Source: Brevibacterium sanguinis
Lineage (GTDB): Bacteria; Actinomycetota; Actinomycetes; Actinomycetales; Brevibacteriaceae
DNA length: 64,000 nucleotides
Reading direction: 5' to 3'
Assembly: GCF_003315415.1 (NCBI RefSeq)
Contig: NZ_QNSB01000006.1
Coordinates: forward strand, 62,001 to 126,000
Under the pieces are notes generated by a model. The model saw only the letters and a program-made list of their open reading frames with translations. It was not told where the DNA came from and searched no databases. The number at the start of each line of letters is the position of its first letter. The stretch's first letter is position 1. This document shows positions 50,649 through 59,381 of this stretch, piece by piece. The position numbers were made by a program, and so were the translations under genes.

Positions 50649-52168
50649 ACGTGGACCCCTTTCTCTTCCTTGTCTGCCGGCCGGGACTTCGCTCGATCGA
50701 GCAGAGTCCGGATCATGGGCAGCACGATGACGACGACGAGGAGCGCCAGCAGGCTCACCGTGATCGGTCGGGTGAACACCGAGGAGAGTTCTCCTTCGAA
50801 GAGGAGAAGCGACCGACGGACATTCGACTCCAGCATCTCGGCGAGCACGAACGCGAGAACCAGCGGTCCTGGTTCGAAGCCGGTTTTCTTCATGAGGTAG
50901 CCGATGACGCCGAAGACGACCAGGAGCACCAGATCGAAAACGGAGTTCTTCACGGTGTAGGCGCCGATCAACGTGATGAGCACGGTGATCGGGGCGAGGA
51001 TCGCCGGGCGCACTCGGAGTACTTTGACGAACACTCCGATCAGCGGGATCGCCATGATCAGCAGCAGGATGTTGCCGATGTACATCGAGTTGACGACACC
51101 CCAGAACAGTTCGGGCTCGTCAGAGACCAGGAGGGGCCCGGGTGTGATCCCTTGGATCAGGAGCGCCCCGAACATCATGGCCATCGTGGCATTGGCCGGG
51201 ATCCCCAGACTCAGCAGCGGGATGAACGAAGAGGTCGCGGCCGCGTTGTTCGCCGATTCCGGTCCAGCGACGCCTTCGATCGCGCCTTTGCCGAACCTCG
51301 ACGGGTCCTTGGCGATCTTCTTCTCCACACCGTAGGCGGCCATCGACGAGATCGTCGCCCCGCCTCCGGGCAGGATACCGAGCAGGAAGCCCAGCACCGA
51401 ACCGCGTCCGATGGCACCCGATGAGCGCTTGAGATCATTCTTCGTCGGCCAGACATGCGCGACCTTCTTCGGAGGCGCCGAGGCACGGTGGCGCTCCTCC
51501 AGGTTGTACAGGATCTCACCGACACCGAACAGGCCCATGGCGACGATGACGAAGTCGATTCCATCGCCGAGGCTGAGGTTGCCGAAGGTGAAACGTTCGG
51601 TCCCGGTGAAGACATCCCGTCCCACCATCGCCAGGAACACGCCGAGGGCAGCCGCGATGAGTGCTTTGACCTTGTTGCCCGAGCTGATCGTCGCGACGAG
51701 TGTGACGCCGAGCAGAGCGAGAGCCGCATACTCAGGTGGACCGAAGTCCAGAGCGAACGAGGCAATGAGCGGAGCCAAGAACGTCAGTCCGATGATAGCC
51801 GCGGTGCCGCCGATGAATGATCCGATCGCGGCCACACCGAGCGCAGTTCCCGCTCGGCCCTGCTTGGCCATCTGGTAGCCGTCGAAGACCGTGACCACGG
51901 AACTCGCCTCTCCGGGAAGACGGAGGAGCACCGAGGTGATCGTCCCACCGTACTGAGCGCCGTAGAAGATTCCCGCGAGCATGATGATCGCTGTCACCGG
52001 CTCGAGCCCGAACGTCAGTGGCAGAAGGATCGCGAGGGTGGCCGACGGCCCCAGGCCGGGCAGCACGCCGACAAGCATCCCCACCAGCACACCGATGAAG
52101 CAGTAGAGGAGGTTTCCAGGCTCGAGAACGGTCCCGAACCCCTCGATGACAGGAGTGAAGAATTCCAT
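50645..52168 (-). CDS. tctA: Tripartite tricarboxylate transporter large permease TctA (system 2)
   Basis: 507 aa and about 12 TM helices. Signatures: GVLPGLGPSATLAILLPLTFG, GSVLGFLLGILPGGGATISSM and GVAGPESANNAAATSSFIPLLSLGIP. It is closely similar in layout to system 1. It starts 11 bp after tctB and ends overlapping the Usp gene. No catabolic enzyme is in this operon, so the substrate cannot be guessed from neighbours. Confidence 0.94.
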   Translation of the reverse strand: MEFFTPVIEGFGTVLEPGNLLYCFIGVLVGMLVGVLPGLGPSATLAILLPLTFGLEPVTAIIMLAGIFYGAQYGGTITSVLLRLPGEASSVVTVFDGYQMAKQGRAGTALGVAAIGSFIGGTAAIIGLTFLAPLIASFALDFGPPEYAALALLGVTLVATISSGNKVKALIAAALGVFLAMVGRDVFTGTERFTFGNLSLGDGIDFVIVAMGLFGVGEILYNLEERHRASAPPKKVAHVWPTKNDLKRSSGAIGRGSVLGFLLGILPGGGATISSMAAYGVEKKIAKDPSRFGKGAIEGVAGPESANNAAATSSFIPLLSLGIPANATMAMMFGALLIQGITPGPLLVSDEPELFWGVVNSMYIGNILLLIMAIPLIGVFVKVLRVRPAILAPITVLITLIGAYTVKNSVFDLVLLVVFGVIGYLMKKTGFEPGPLVLAFVLAEMLESNVRRSLLLFEGELSSVFTRPITVSLLALLVVVIVLPMIRTLLDRAKSRPADKEEKGVHV

Positions 52169-52179
52169 GAGTGCATTCC

Positions 52180-52812
52180 TCAGAACAGGTGGGGGATCTG
52201 CGTGCGCAGGGCCGCGACGAAGATGGCATAGAACGCGGCGACCACAAGGACCGAGTAGATCGTGGCCGACCTCCAGGACTCACCGCCGAGGTGCTTCATC
52301 CACACGAAAGACAGCAGGAGCGCGGGAATCTCGAATCCGATGAGCGGCAGCACAGCCACGAAGATCGCGAGACTGACCACGCCCCAGACCACTGCCATGG
52401 AGTACGACGTGAACTTCTCACCATCCCCTCCTCTCCGCCCAAGGAAGATCTGGGCGGCCGAGAGAACCGCGGCGATCAGGGCCACTGCGAATGGGAAGAA
52501 CCCCGGCCCGGGGTCGACCAAGGACCCCAGACCCAAATTCCACGAAAGCGCCATCCCCGCCAGCCCCAGACCTCCGGTCACAAGGCAGGAGACGAGGTTG
52601 GCCAGGCCTCCGCTCGGGGCAGGGCCTTCGGATTCCCAGATGGACACCAGTTCCTCCGGCGTCTCCGCTTCCTCGAGCCTGAGGTTCTCACCAACAGGAT
52701 CGCGGATCTCATCCGATGCTCCAGCGGTGGCTGGAGAACTCTCGATTGTCGGGGTCGCGCCATCCGCCGGCCCGGGATCGAGCGGCATGTCGGCTGGCCT
52801 GTTCGAGATCAT
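52180..52812 (-). CDS. tctB: Tripartite tricarboxylate transporter small permease TctB (system 2)
   Basis: 210 aa from the ATG at 52812, chosen because GAGG lies 6 nt upstream; ATG 52818 and TTG 52824 are in frame. An acidic, Pro-rich cytoplasmic N-terminus of about 70 residues precedes four hydrophobic helices. The WMKHLGGESWRSATIY segment is shared with TctB of system 1 and supports the call. It sits between tctC and tctA. Confidence 0.87.
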   Translation of the reverse strand: MISNRPADMPLDPGPADGATPTIESSPATAGASDEIRDPVGENLRLEEAETPEELVSIWESEGPAPSGGLANLVSCLVTGGLGLAGMALSWNLGLGSLVDPGPGFFPFAVALIAAVLSAAQIFLGRRGGDGEKFTSYSMAVVWGVVSLAIFVAVLPLIGFEIPALLLSFVWMKHLGGESWRSATIYSVLVVAAFYAIFVAALRTQIPHLF

Positions 52813-52820
52813 CGTCATCC

Positions 52821-53822
52821 TCAATCGGAGAGATCGATCTTGTGCTCGTCGACGAGCTTCTTGTACTGATCAGCGAGCGCGGACCACTCCTCGGCGATCT
52901 CGTCACCGGAGACTTCGTGCGGAGTGAGGAGGTTCTGCTCATTGAATTCCTTGTACTCCTCGGTGGCGAACGTCGCCTTGAAGGCGTCATCGAGCTTCTT
53001 GATCACCTCGTCGGGAGTGCCTTTGGGAGCGACCATCGCCCGGTACTGGGACACGGGAATGTCGAATCCCTCCTCGGCCGCGGTCGGCACATCGTCGAGG
53101 AACTTGTTGCGTTCCTTGGAGAAGACGATGATCGGCACCAGCTTGCCTGCGTCGATGTGCGGCTTCGCCTCTCCGAGCTGCACGGTGGAGAGATTCACCT
53201 GATTCCCCAATGTCGCAGTCACAGCCGGCGCACCGGAATCGAAGGGGACTTCTGTGAACTCGATTCCCAGCTCAGCCAGCAGCAGGCTCTGCGCCAACTG
53301 CGATCCGGTGCCCACACCCGTCGTGCCGAACGAGAGAGTGGAATCGCTCGACTTGACGTCGTCCAGCGTCTTCACTCCGGCGTCGGGGTTGGCGACCAGT
53401 ACGTAGTCATCCTGCGAGATACCGGTGATGACTTCGAAGTCATCGATGCTCACTGCTTCCTCCTCTCCCACGGCCAAAGGTGTGATGGTGATGAGGGAGG
53501 CGTTGAGTGTTGCGATGCTGTATCCGTCGGGCGCAGCGGCGGCGACTTCATTGGCAGCCAGAGCGCCATTGGCACCGGGCTTGTTGACCACCGGCATGGA
53601 CTGCCCGAGCTCGGCCGACGCACCTTCGCTGACAGCACGGGCAATGAGGTCCGTCGACCCTCCCGCCGCCGCTCCAACAGTCACAGTGACTTCCTTCGTG
53701 GGATAGTCGGCGGCGTCTCCACCGCCGCCGGCGGCCACGTTGCCGCCGCATCCGGACAGCACCACTGCGAGGGTCGAGGTCGCGGCGAGCAGTCCCGCCG
53801 CCTTTCGCTTCATGATCTTCAT
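52821..53822 (-). CDS. tctC: TctC solute-binding lipoprotein (system 2)
   Basis: 333 aa from the ATG at 53822 with AAGGA 6 nt upstream. Sec-type lipoprotein signal ending LSGC (Cys25) followed by a Gly-rich linker. Family marks: VTVGAAAGGSTDLIARAVSEG, VNKPGANGALAANEV and LSFGTTGVGTGSQLAQSLLLAELG. It is distinct from system 1 in lacking the twin-Arg signal. Divergent from lysR across 130 bp, so this is the first gene of the operon. Confidence 0.93.
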   Translation of the reverse strand: MKIMKRKAAGLLAATSTLAVVLSGCGGNVAAGGGGDAADYPTKEVTVTVGAAAGGSTDLIARAVSEGASAELGQSMPVVNKPGANGALAANEVAAAAPDGYSIATLNASLITITPLAVGEEEAVSIDDFEVITGISQDDYVLVANPDAGVKTLDDVKSSDSTLSFGTTGVGTGSQLAQSLLLAELGIEFTEVPFDSGAPAVTATLGNQVNLSTVQLGEAKPHIDAGKLVPIIVFSKERNKFLDDVPTAAEEGFDIPVSQYRAMVAPKGTPDEVIKKLDDAFKATFATEEYKEFNEQNLLTPHEVSGDEIAEEWSALADQYKKLVDEHKIDLSD

Positions 53823-53913
53823 GTCAGTCCTTTTCAGTCGGCTCTGCCGACACGTCCGTGTGCCTCGTCGAGCTCCTGTTCAGTGAGCCTAGAAAGCACC
53901 ATTGATATTGTCT

Positions 53914-53929
53914 ATGCTGATATCTGCAT
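53914..53929. promoter_or_regulatory. LysR-operator-like dyad between tctC2 and lysR
   Basis: ATGC-1-GATATC-1-GCAT is a 16-bp dyad with 14 matching positions. A second GATAT lies upstream (53904-53908), giving two half-sites spaced like LysR sites. It lies 23 bp before the lysR start and 92 bp before tctC, consistent with autoregulation and activation of the transporter. Confidence 0.5.
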
Positions 53930-53952
53930 GGAATAATGCTCGGAAGGTATCG

Positions 53953-54828
53953 ATGTACACCCTGGATCAAGTGCGATGCTTTGTGGCGGTCGCCGACCAT
54001 CTCCATTTCGGAAAAGCGGCCGAGGAACTGTCGATGACGCAACCGCCGCTGAGCCGACAGATCCAGAAACTCGAACGGTTCGTCGGGGTGACCCTCATCG
54101 AGCGCGACAACCGCCGTGTCAGCCTCACCCCCGCCGGAGAGGCTTTCCTCGTCAACGCGCGAACACTGCTCGCCGTCTCCGATCGTGCCCCTCGCGATGC
54201 CCGACGAATCGCCTCGGGCCAGTGGGGCCGACTCAGCATGGGCTTCACCGCAGCCAGTGGGTTCGGCATCCTCGGAAGCCTGGTATCGGTGATCGAGGAC
54301 CGACTGCCCGGGATCGATCTCGATCTCCACGAGATGGTCACGGGCGACCAGCTCGAGAACCTCGCCGAAGGACACATCGATCTGGGAATCGGTCGACTGG
54401 AGGTGACCCCGCCCGAGATCGAGTCCGAGCTCCTCCTCGCCGAACGCCTGCTGCTCGCGGTGCCCGAGGCGCATCCTCTCGCTCAGCTCGACCGCCCGCT
54501 GCTGAGGTCGGACGTGACCGGCCAGCCTCTGATCCTGCACTCGGCGACGAAGGCCACGTACTTCTACAACCTCATCGTCCGCCACTTCCCGATCGATCGC
54601 CACATGATCAAGCACTCGCTCAGCCAGGTCCTCACCATGGTCAATCTCGTCGCGGACGGGCACGGCATCGCCTTCGTCCCCGAATCCACCTCGTTGCTGC
54701 GGATTCCCGGCGTTCGCTACCTCGAGTTCGCCGACCTCATGGACGACATCGTCGAGCTCAAGGCCCTGTGGAACCGGCAGTCCCGCAATCCCGCACTGCA
54801 GCGGGTCCTCTCGGTGATCCGAAGCTGA
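53953..54828 (+). CDS. LysR-family regulator of the second TctCBA operon
   Basis: 291 aa from the ATG at 53953 (GGAAGG upstream). The winged helix (FGKAAEELSMTQPPLSRQIQKLER) is canonical. The effector domain has MGFTAASGFGILGSLV and GIAFVPES. It is divergent from tctC with a dyad between them, the classical LysR arrangement. The effector is probably the transported organic acid. Confidence 0.92.
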   Translation: MYTLDQVRCFVAVADHLHFGKAAEELSMTQPPLSRQIQKLERFVGVTLIERDNRRVSLTPAGEAFLVNARTLLAVSDRAPRDARRIASGQWGRLSMGFTAASGFGILGSLVSVIEDRLPGIDLDLHEMVTGDQLENLAEGHIDLGIGRLEVTPPEIESELLLAERLLLAVPEAHPLAQLDRPLLRSDVTGQPLILHSATKATYFYNLIVRHFPIDRHMIKHSLSQVLTMVNLVADGHGIAFVPESTSLLRIPGVRYLEFADLMDDIVELKALWNRQSRNPALQRVLSVIRS

Positions 54829-54938
54829 CCAGCCGCGCAGACGACCTGCATGCCCCCCGCCCGTCACCCACGGCTTCGGCGGAGTTCACCTCAGGGAGCC
54901 CCCGGACAGCATCCTGAGACACGTGGACGATCGATTGT

Positions 54939-54993
54939 CCGGGAGGTAAAGGTCGATTCGAAGCGGTGAAATCGATCCTTACCTCCCGGGAAT
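54939..54993. repeat. REP-like intergenic hairpin, copy B
   Basis: Arms 54939-54958 and 54970-54989 match at 18 of 20 positions around a loop of about 11 nt containing GAAGCGGTG. The right arm plus flank (54972-54993) is the shared core of the repeat family. It lies in the 241-bp gap between convergent lysR and the DUF559-like gene, so it could also terminate both transcripts. Nothing else is recognised in that gap. Confidence 0.65.
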
Positions 54994-55069
54994 TCGGCTC
55001 TCGACTCGTGACCCCACTGAGCCTCGGCCCGGTCGGACGCGCGGCCTCTCGGCGACTCTCGATGACGAG

Positions 55070-55996
55070 TCACGTGCCGGCGCCGAGGTGGTCCCCAATC
55101 TGCCGTTCCAGCTCCGCCAGGTTCGTCCTCGCGGTCACTCTGAAAACGACCCAGCCCAGTCTGCGCAGACCTTCGTCCCGCCTGATGTCACTGTCCCACT
55201 GCGCAGGGGAGGATCGATGGTGGTCTCCCTCGTACTCCAGGGCCAGGCGCCTGTCTCGATATCCCAGATCAGGTTCGATCACCCGATTGAGATACGGGCT
55301 GAAGATCCTCGGGTGGACCTCCGGCTCTGGGAACCCGCGCGCGACAACCCAGAGCCTGAGCCTGGTCTCCTGTGGAGAGTCCACGCCCGACCGGACCATG
55401 CCGAGGGCGCGCTCCAGCTTCTGCCTCTGACGCAGGTACTTCCGACCGATGACATAGCCGCGCAGTTCCTCCAGCCTGTAGATCGCCGGTCCATGCCAGG
55501 GTCCGACCATTGCGTCTCCCACGGCAATCAGCTCGTCGACCGTGAGCACCTCTGCCAGGTCGATGAACATGTCGGCCGGGCGACCGAACGGCAGCCCGAT
55601 CCACCGTTCGACCGCAGTGCCTCGGTGTCGATATGCCCGGATACCCGTCCTGGCGATCTTCCTGTCCCAGTCGGTGGTCACGAGATGAAGCGCACTGTCA
55701 TGTGCCCGATTCGGCAGGGGCATTCCGAGCAGCCGCGCCGCCGTGAAGCAGGCGGCCCCGATTCCTGACACAGCCATCTCGGCAGCTCGCAGCCGAAGAC
55801 TCTCCTCCATCCACGCGGAATCAGCCCACACGGGCGTCCAGAGCTCCTGCCGTTCACGCGGATCCGAATGGACGCCCCTCACCAGCGGAGCGAATCGCGA
55901 ATCGAAGCGGAGCCGGTAACGGCTGATCCCACGATTGGCTGCCTCGCGGGTGCGAAAGAGAACCGGGTAGTCACGCAGTTCGTAGAGACCGTCCAT
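55070..55996 (-). CDS. AbiEi-antitoxin/DUF559-like protein with PD-(D/E)XK-type C-terminus
   Basis: About 308 aa from the ATG at 55996 (MDGLYELRDYPVLF); alternatives at 56038 and 56110 are in frame and no start has a good ribosome binding site. The N-terminal half resembles the type IV antitoxin AbiEi-like proteins of actinobacteria. The C-terminal IEPDLGYRDRRLALEYEGDHHRSS followed by DIRRDEGLRRLGW matches the Vsr-like/DUF559 fold with possible catalytic Asp and Glu. These proteins are abundant in actinobacterial genomes without known function, usually as orphans. No toxin partner gene is adjacent. Confidence 0.72.
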   Translation of the reverse strand: MDGLYELRDYPVLFRTREAANRGISRYRLRFDSRFAPLVRGVHSDPRERQELWTPVWADSAWMEESLRLRAAEMAVSGIGAACFTAARLLGMPLPNRAHDSALHLVTTDWDRKIARTGIRAYRHRGTAVERWIGLPFGRPADMFIDLAEVLTVDELIAVGDAMVGPWHGPAIYRLEELRGYVIGRKYLRQRQKLERALGMVRSGVDSPQETRLRLWVVARGFPEPEVHPRIFSPYLNRVIEPDLGYRDRRLALEYEGDHHRSSPAQWDSDIRRDEGLRRLGWVVFRVTARTNLAELERQIGDHLGAGT

Positions 55997-56495
55997 ACCT
56001 GCCGATGGTCGTCCTCTTCGTCCCTGAGCTGAAGCCATTCGCAAGTGCCTGTGGATACACAGGTGCCCATCCACCGGCCAGTGCACACGAGTGACGACAT
56101 GCGATGGCACGCATCATCTCCGATCTGTCGCGTCCGAGTCAGTGGAGGGCCGACCCGCGACGGCTGGACAGCCGCTTCGTCCACAGCCCACCGAGCCCGA
56201 GTCCGCTCGGTGCAGCAGGTGCGCCGCCGCCACCGCGAGGCGCACACGGTGTCGACCGTGAACGCGTTCGCGTTCGCGACCGCGTTCACGACTCCGGGAT
56301 TTTCAGGGAGCTAAAGGCCGATTTCCAGCGGGGTTTTCGACCCTTACCTACCGGAGAACCACCCGGCCGCGCCGGAGGCCCACACCAGACACTCAGTATT
56401 CGCGCCGGAAGCGGCCGGGCACCCAGGTACAGCGCCGGCCGGACGCGCCCGCCGGACACCCAGCTGCCTCCCCGCGACCGGAGCTGAACCCTGCC
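55997..56495. other. Gene-poor 499-bp gap with two hairpin elements
   Basis: No convincing gene is seen on either strand. It contains a 9-bp perfect hairpin, GTGAACGCG/CGCGTTCAC at 56258-56266 and 56281-56289, which may end the IclR-TctA operon. About 12 bp further on is REP-like copy C. If the neighbouring gene uses its upstream starts (56038 or 56110), the gap shortens accordingly. Confidence 0.6.
56302..56359. repeat. REP-like intergenic hairpin, copy C
   Basis: The core TCGACCCTTACCTACCGG with flank AGAAC (56337-56359) aligns with copies A and B. A degenerate left arm at about 56303-56324 pairs with it at 14 of 22 positions, around a loop containing CAGCGGGG, like that of copy B. Confidence 0.55.
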
Positions 56496-57176
56496 CTACC
56501 CTCCGGCCTGCTGCTTCTTCGCTCCCATCGCGAGCCGGGCGATGTCGCGGAGGACACCGAGCTCCTCACTGCGCTCGAGGACCTGGCGCAGCTCCGCGGC
56601 CGCCTGGGTGAGGAGACCCCGGTAGGCGCCGGCGACGTTCTCCGGCTCCCTCGACAGCGGATAGGACACGCAGATCGCGAGCACCGTGGAGCCGACGGTG
56701 AAGGCGACGCTCGCCGAGGCGGTGCCGGTCACCCGCGCCTGCTTCGTCGCGTAGAACTCCTGCGGGTTGCCGGGCCCGCACAGGGCGAGTGCCGCCGACC
56801 CGCCGTCGACCAGGGGCAGGATCGTGCCGACGCTGCGCGAGACCCGCAACTCGTGGTCGGCCTCGGCGGTGCGCACGCACACCCGGTCCTCCCCCACCCG
56901 CACCCACAGCTGCACGGACTCGCCGGTCAGCGACCGCAGGTGCTCGAGCACCGAGGTGGTCGTGGCGATGCTGCGGCGGCCGGGGAACGGGCCCAGCCGC
57001 AGCAGGCCCGATGAGTCGCGGACGATGAACCGGTGGGCGCGCAGGTCGGCGAGCAGGCGGTACGTCGTCGACTTCGAATAGCCGAGCCGCCGGCACACCT
57101 CGGCGGCGGTCATCGGTGTTTCCTGGAGCGCCGTGAGGATCGCCGCGCTGCGATCGATGACTCCGATCTCCTTCAT
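56496..57176 (-). CDS. IclR-family regulator coupled to tctA3
   Basis: 226 aa from the ATG at 57176, overlapping the tctA3 stop (ATGA). Winged helix AAILTALQETPMTAAEVCRRLGYSKSTTYRLLADLRAH, then a short IclR effector domain (VQLWVRVGEDRVCVRTAEADHELRVSRSVG). Being the last gene of the CoA-transferase/HMG-CoA-lyase/TctCBA operon, it is the probable pathway regulator. Confidence 0.9.
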   Translation of the reverse strand: MKEIGVIDRSAAILTALQETPMTAAEVCRRLGYSKSTTYRLLADLRAHRFIVRDSSGLLRLGPFPGRRSIATTTSVLEHLRSLTGESVQLWVRVGEDRVCVRTAEADHELRVSRSVGTILPLVDGGSAALALCGPGNPQEFYATKQARVTGTASASVAFTVGSTVLAICVSYPLSREPENVAGAYRGLLTQAAAELRQVLERSEELGVLRDIARLAMGAKKQQAGG

Positions 57177-58687
57177 ACGACCGTGACATCCGTGAGCAGC
57201 TGCCGCCGGCGCACCCACCAGCGGAAGACGATCGGGGCGACGATGCCGAGCACCATGAGGATGACGATGGCCAGCGACAGCGGTCGCGTGACCAGCGGCA
57301 GGAACGATCCCCCGGAGATCTGGAGCATCCGGCGGAAGTTGTCCTCGAGCAGCGGCACGAGGACGAGCGCGAGGATCGACGGGGCCAGCGGGATCCCGCC
57401 CTTCTCCATGAGGTAGCCGATGACGCCGAAGATCCCGAGGAGCCCGAGCCCGAAGAGGCTGAACTCGATCGCATAGGCGCCGATGACCACGAGCACGAGG
57501 ATCGCGGAGAACAGGATCTCCTTGGGCATCTTGAGCAGCTTGACGAAGACGCCGACGAGCGGCAGGTTGAGGACGATGAGCGCGATGTTGCCGATGTACA
57601 TGCTCGCGATGATCGCCCAGATGAGGCCCGATTCCTCGCGGAAGATCAGCGGCCCGGGCTGCAGTCCGTACATCGTGAAGACGAACAGCAGCAGCGCCGT
57701 GGTCGCCGACCCGGGGATGCCGAGGCTGAAGAGCGGGACCATCGCACCGCCGACGCCGGCGTTGTTCGCGGCCTCGGGTCCGGCGACGCCTTCGATCGCG
57801 CCGTGGCCGAACTCGTCCTTCCGCTTCGAGAGCCGCTTCTCCATGATGTAGGACATGAACGAGGCCAGCGAGGGCCCGACTCCGGGCAGCACCCCGATGA
57901 TGAACCCGAGCACGGAACCCCTGGCCCACGGACCGGTCGAGCGTCGCCAGTCCTCCCTCGTCATCCACTTGTCACCGCCGAAGCTCTGGATCTCCTCCTT
58001 CCCGCCGCGCCCGAGCGCGAGGTTGCGGATCGCCTCGGGGATCGCGAACAGGGCCATGGCGAAGATCGTGAAGTCGATGCCGTCGGAGAGCAGGCTGATG
58101 CCGAACGTCTGCCGGGGCAGACCGGTCTGGAAGTCGAGGCCGATGAGGCCCACGGCGAGACCGATGAACACGGAGATCAGCGCCTTGATCCGCGATCCGG
58201 AGGACATCGTCGAGGCGAGCACGAGGGCGGTGGCCATGAGGAGGAAGTACTCCGTGGCCCCGAACACGGTCGCGAGCTCGACGAGCACCGGTGAGAGGAA
58301 GGTGAGTCCGATGATCGCCAGCGTCCCGGCCAGGAACGACCCGATCGCGGCGGTCGCCAGGGCGGTCTTCCCCCGCCCCTGCCGCGCCATCTCGTACCCT
58401 TCGATGGCGGTCACCGCGCTCGAGACCTCACCAGGGGTTTTGATGAGGGTGGCCGTGATCGACCCGCCGTACATCGAGCCGTAGTAGATGCCGCAGAGCA
58501 GGATCAGCCCGTGCATCGGCTCCATCCCGAACGACACCGGGATGAGGATCGCGATCGCGGAGATCGGCCCGATTCCCGGCAGCACGCCGACGACCGTTCC
58601 CAGCAGCACGCCGAGGAGGGCGAACGCGAGGCTGGCCGGCTGGAGTGCGGTGGCGAATCCGTTGCCCAGATCGACGAGAGTGTCCAT
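57173..58687 (-). CDS. tctA: Tripartite tricarboxylate transporter large permease TctA (system 3)
   Basis: 504 aa, about 12 TM helices. Signatures: GVLPGIGPISAIAILIPVSFG, GSVLGFIIGVLPGVGPSLASF and GVAGPEAANNAGVGGAMVPLFSLGIPG. It differs from systems 1 and 2 in the last motif (NAGVGGAMVPLF against NAAATSSFIPLL), placing it in a different TctA subgroup with probably different cargo. The gene follows tctB by 9 bp and overlaps iclR. Confidence 0.94.
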   Translation of the reverse strand: MDTLVDLGNGFATALQPASLAFALLGVLLGTVVGVLPGIGPISAIAILIPVSFGMEPMHGLILLCGIYYGSMYGGSITATLIKTPGEVSSAVTAIEGYEMARQGRGKTALATAAIGSFLAGTLAIIGLTFLSPVLVELATVFGATEYFLLMATALVLASTMSSGSRIKALISVFIGLAVGLIGLDFQTGLPRQTFGISLLSDGIDFTIFAMALFAIPEAIRNLALGRGGKEEIQSFGGDKWMTREDWRRSTGPWARGSVLGFIIGVLPGVGPSLASFMSYIMEKRLSKRKDEFGHGAIEGVAGPEAANNAGVGGAMVPLFSLGIPGSATTALLLFVFTMYGLQPGPLIFREESGLIWAIIASMYIGNIALIVLNLPLVGVFVKLLKMPKEILFSAILVLVVIGAYAIEFSLFGLGLLGIFGVIGYLMEKGGIPLAPSILALVLVPLLEDNFRRMLQISGGSFLPLVTRPLSLAIVILMVLGIVAPIVFRWWVRRRQLLTDVTVV

Positions 58688-58696
58688 GCCCGCCCC

Positions 58697-59299
58697 CTAA
58701 CCGAGGATCCCGACGGGCAGGTAGACGGCCAGCCCGTAGACGAATGCGAAGTACACGACGGCCGAGAACAGCACCGAGAAGATGAGGTTCCGCAACCACC
58801 GATCGGGAGCGTAGATGCTCGTCAGAGCCATGAGGAAGGCGGCCGTCGCGAGCAGGAACCCGACCGGGATAAGGATGGCGAGGTAGGCGAAGAAGAGGGC
58901 GAACTGGAGCACGACCCGCCTGGCCGCGGGCTCCGCCGGTGCTTCGATGACGACCGTGCTCGCCGAGGCGGCGTCGTCCCGTGAAACCGCTGAGGCGGCA
59001 TCCTCGTCCCGGATCCCCGCCGAGGCGGCGCCGCCCGGGAGCTCGGACGCGTCGGGGACGTCGGCGGTCGGAAGACCGGCTCCCGCCTCGGCGCCCTTCC
59101 GCACGAGGGCGGTGACGACGAGGGCCCCGCCGAGGAGGATGAGGGCGATCCCGACGATCGCGGGGAACGTCGCGGGGGTGATGATGTCGTCGGTGCGCTG
59201 GATGGCGAACGTCGCGCTGTAGTAGACGACGCCGATGACGACGATGACGCTTCCGGTGATGATGTCACCTCGGCGGGCTGCGGTCAGGGACCGGACCAT
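58697..59299 (-). CDS. tctB: Tripartite tricarboxylate transporter small permease TctB (system 3)
   Basis: 200 aa from the ATG at 59299. Two N-terminal and two or three C-terminal hydrophobic helices flank a hydrophilic insert (about residues 70-125) with repeated DAASA units, encoded by imperfect DNA repeats containing GCCGAGGCGGCG. The LTSIYAPDRWLRNLIFSV segment before the last helix corresponds to the LGGESWR region of the other TctB proteins. Position between tctC and tctA supports the call. Confidence 0.85.
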   Translation of the reverse strand: MVRSLTAARRGDIITGSVIVVIGVVYYSATFAIQRTDDIITPATFPAIVGIALILLGGALVVTALVRKGAEAGAGLPTADVPDASELPGGAASAGIRDEDAASAVSRDDAASASTVVIEAPAEPAARRVVLQFALFFAYLAILIPVGFLLATAAFLMALTSIYAPDRWLRNLIFSVLFSAVVYFAFVYGLAVYLPVGILG

Positions 59300-59381
59300 G
59301 GTTCGAACCTTCTGCTCAGGGGATCGACGGGACGGCACGGCCGGTGGCGGACCCGCGGGCCCCGCCACCGGCCGAGCATGC

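Noticed and set aside
56496..57968. 490-codon version of the IclR protein
   Set aside because: The extra N-terminus is the out-of-frame image of tctA3; the ATG at 57176 overlaps the tctA3 stop and begins at the winged helix.
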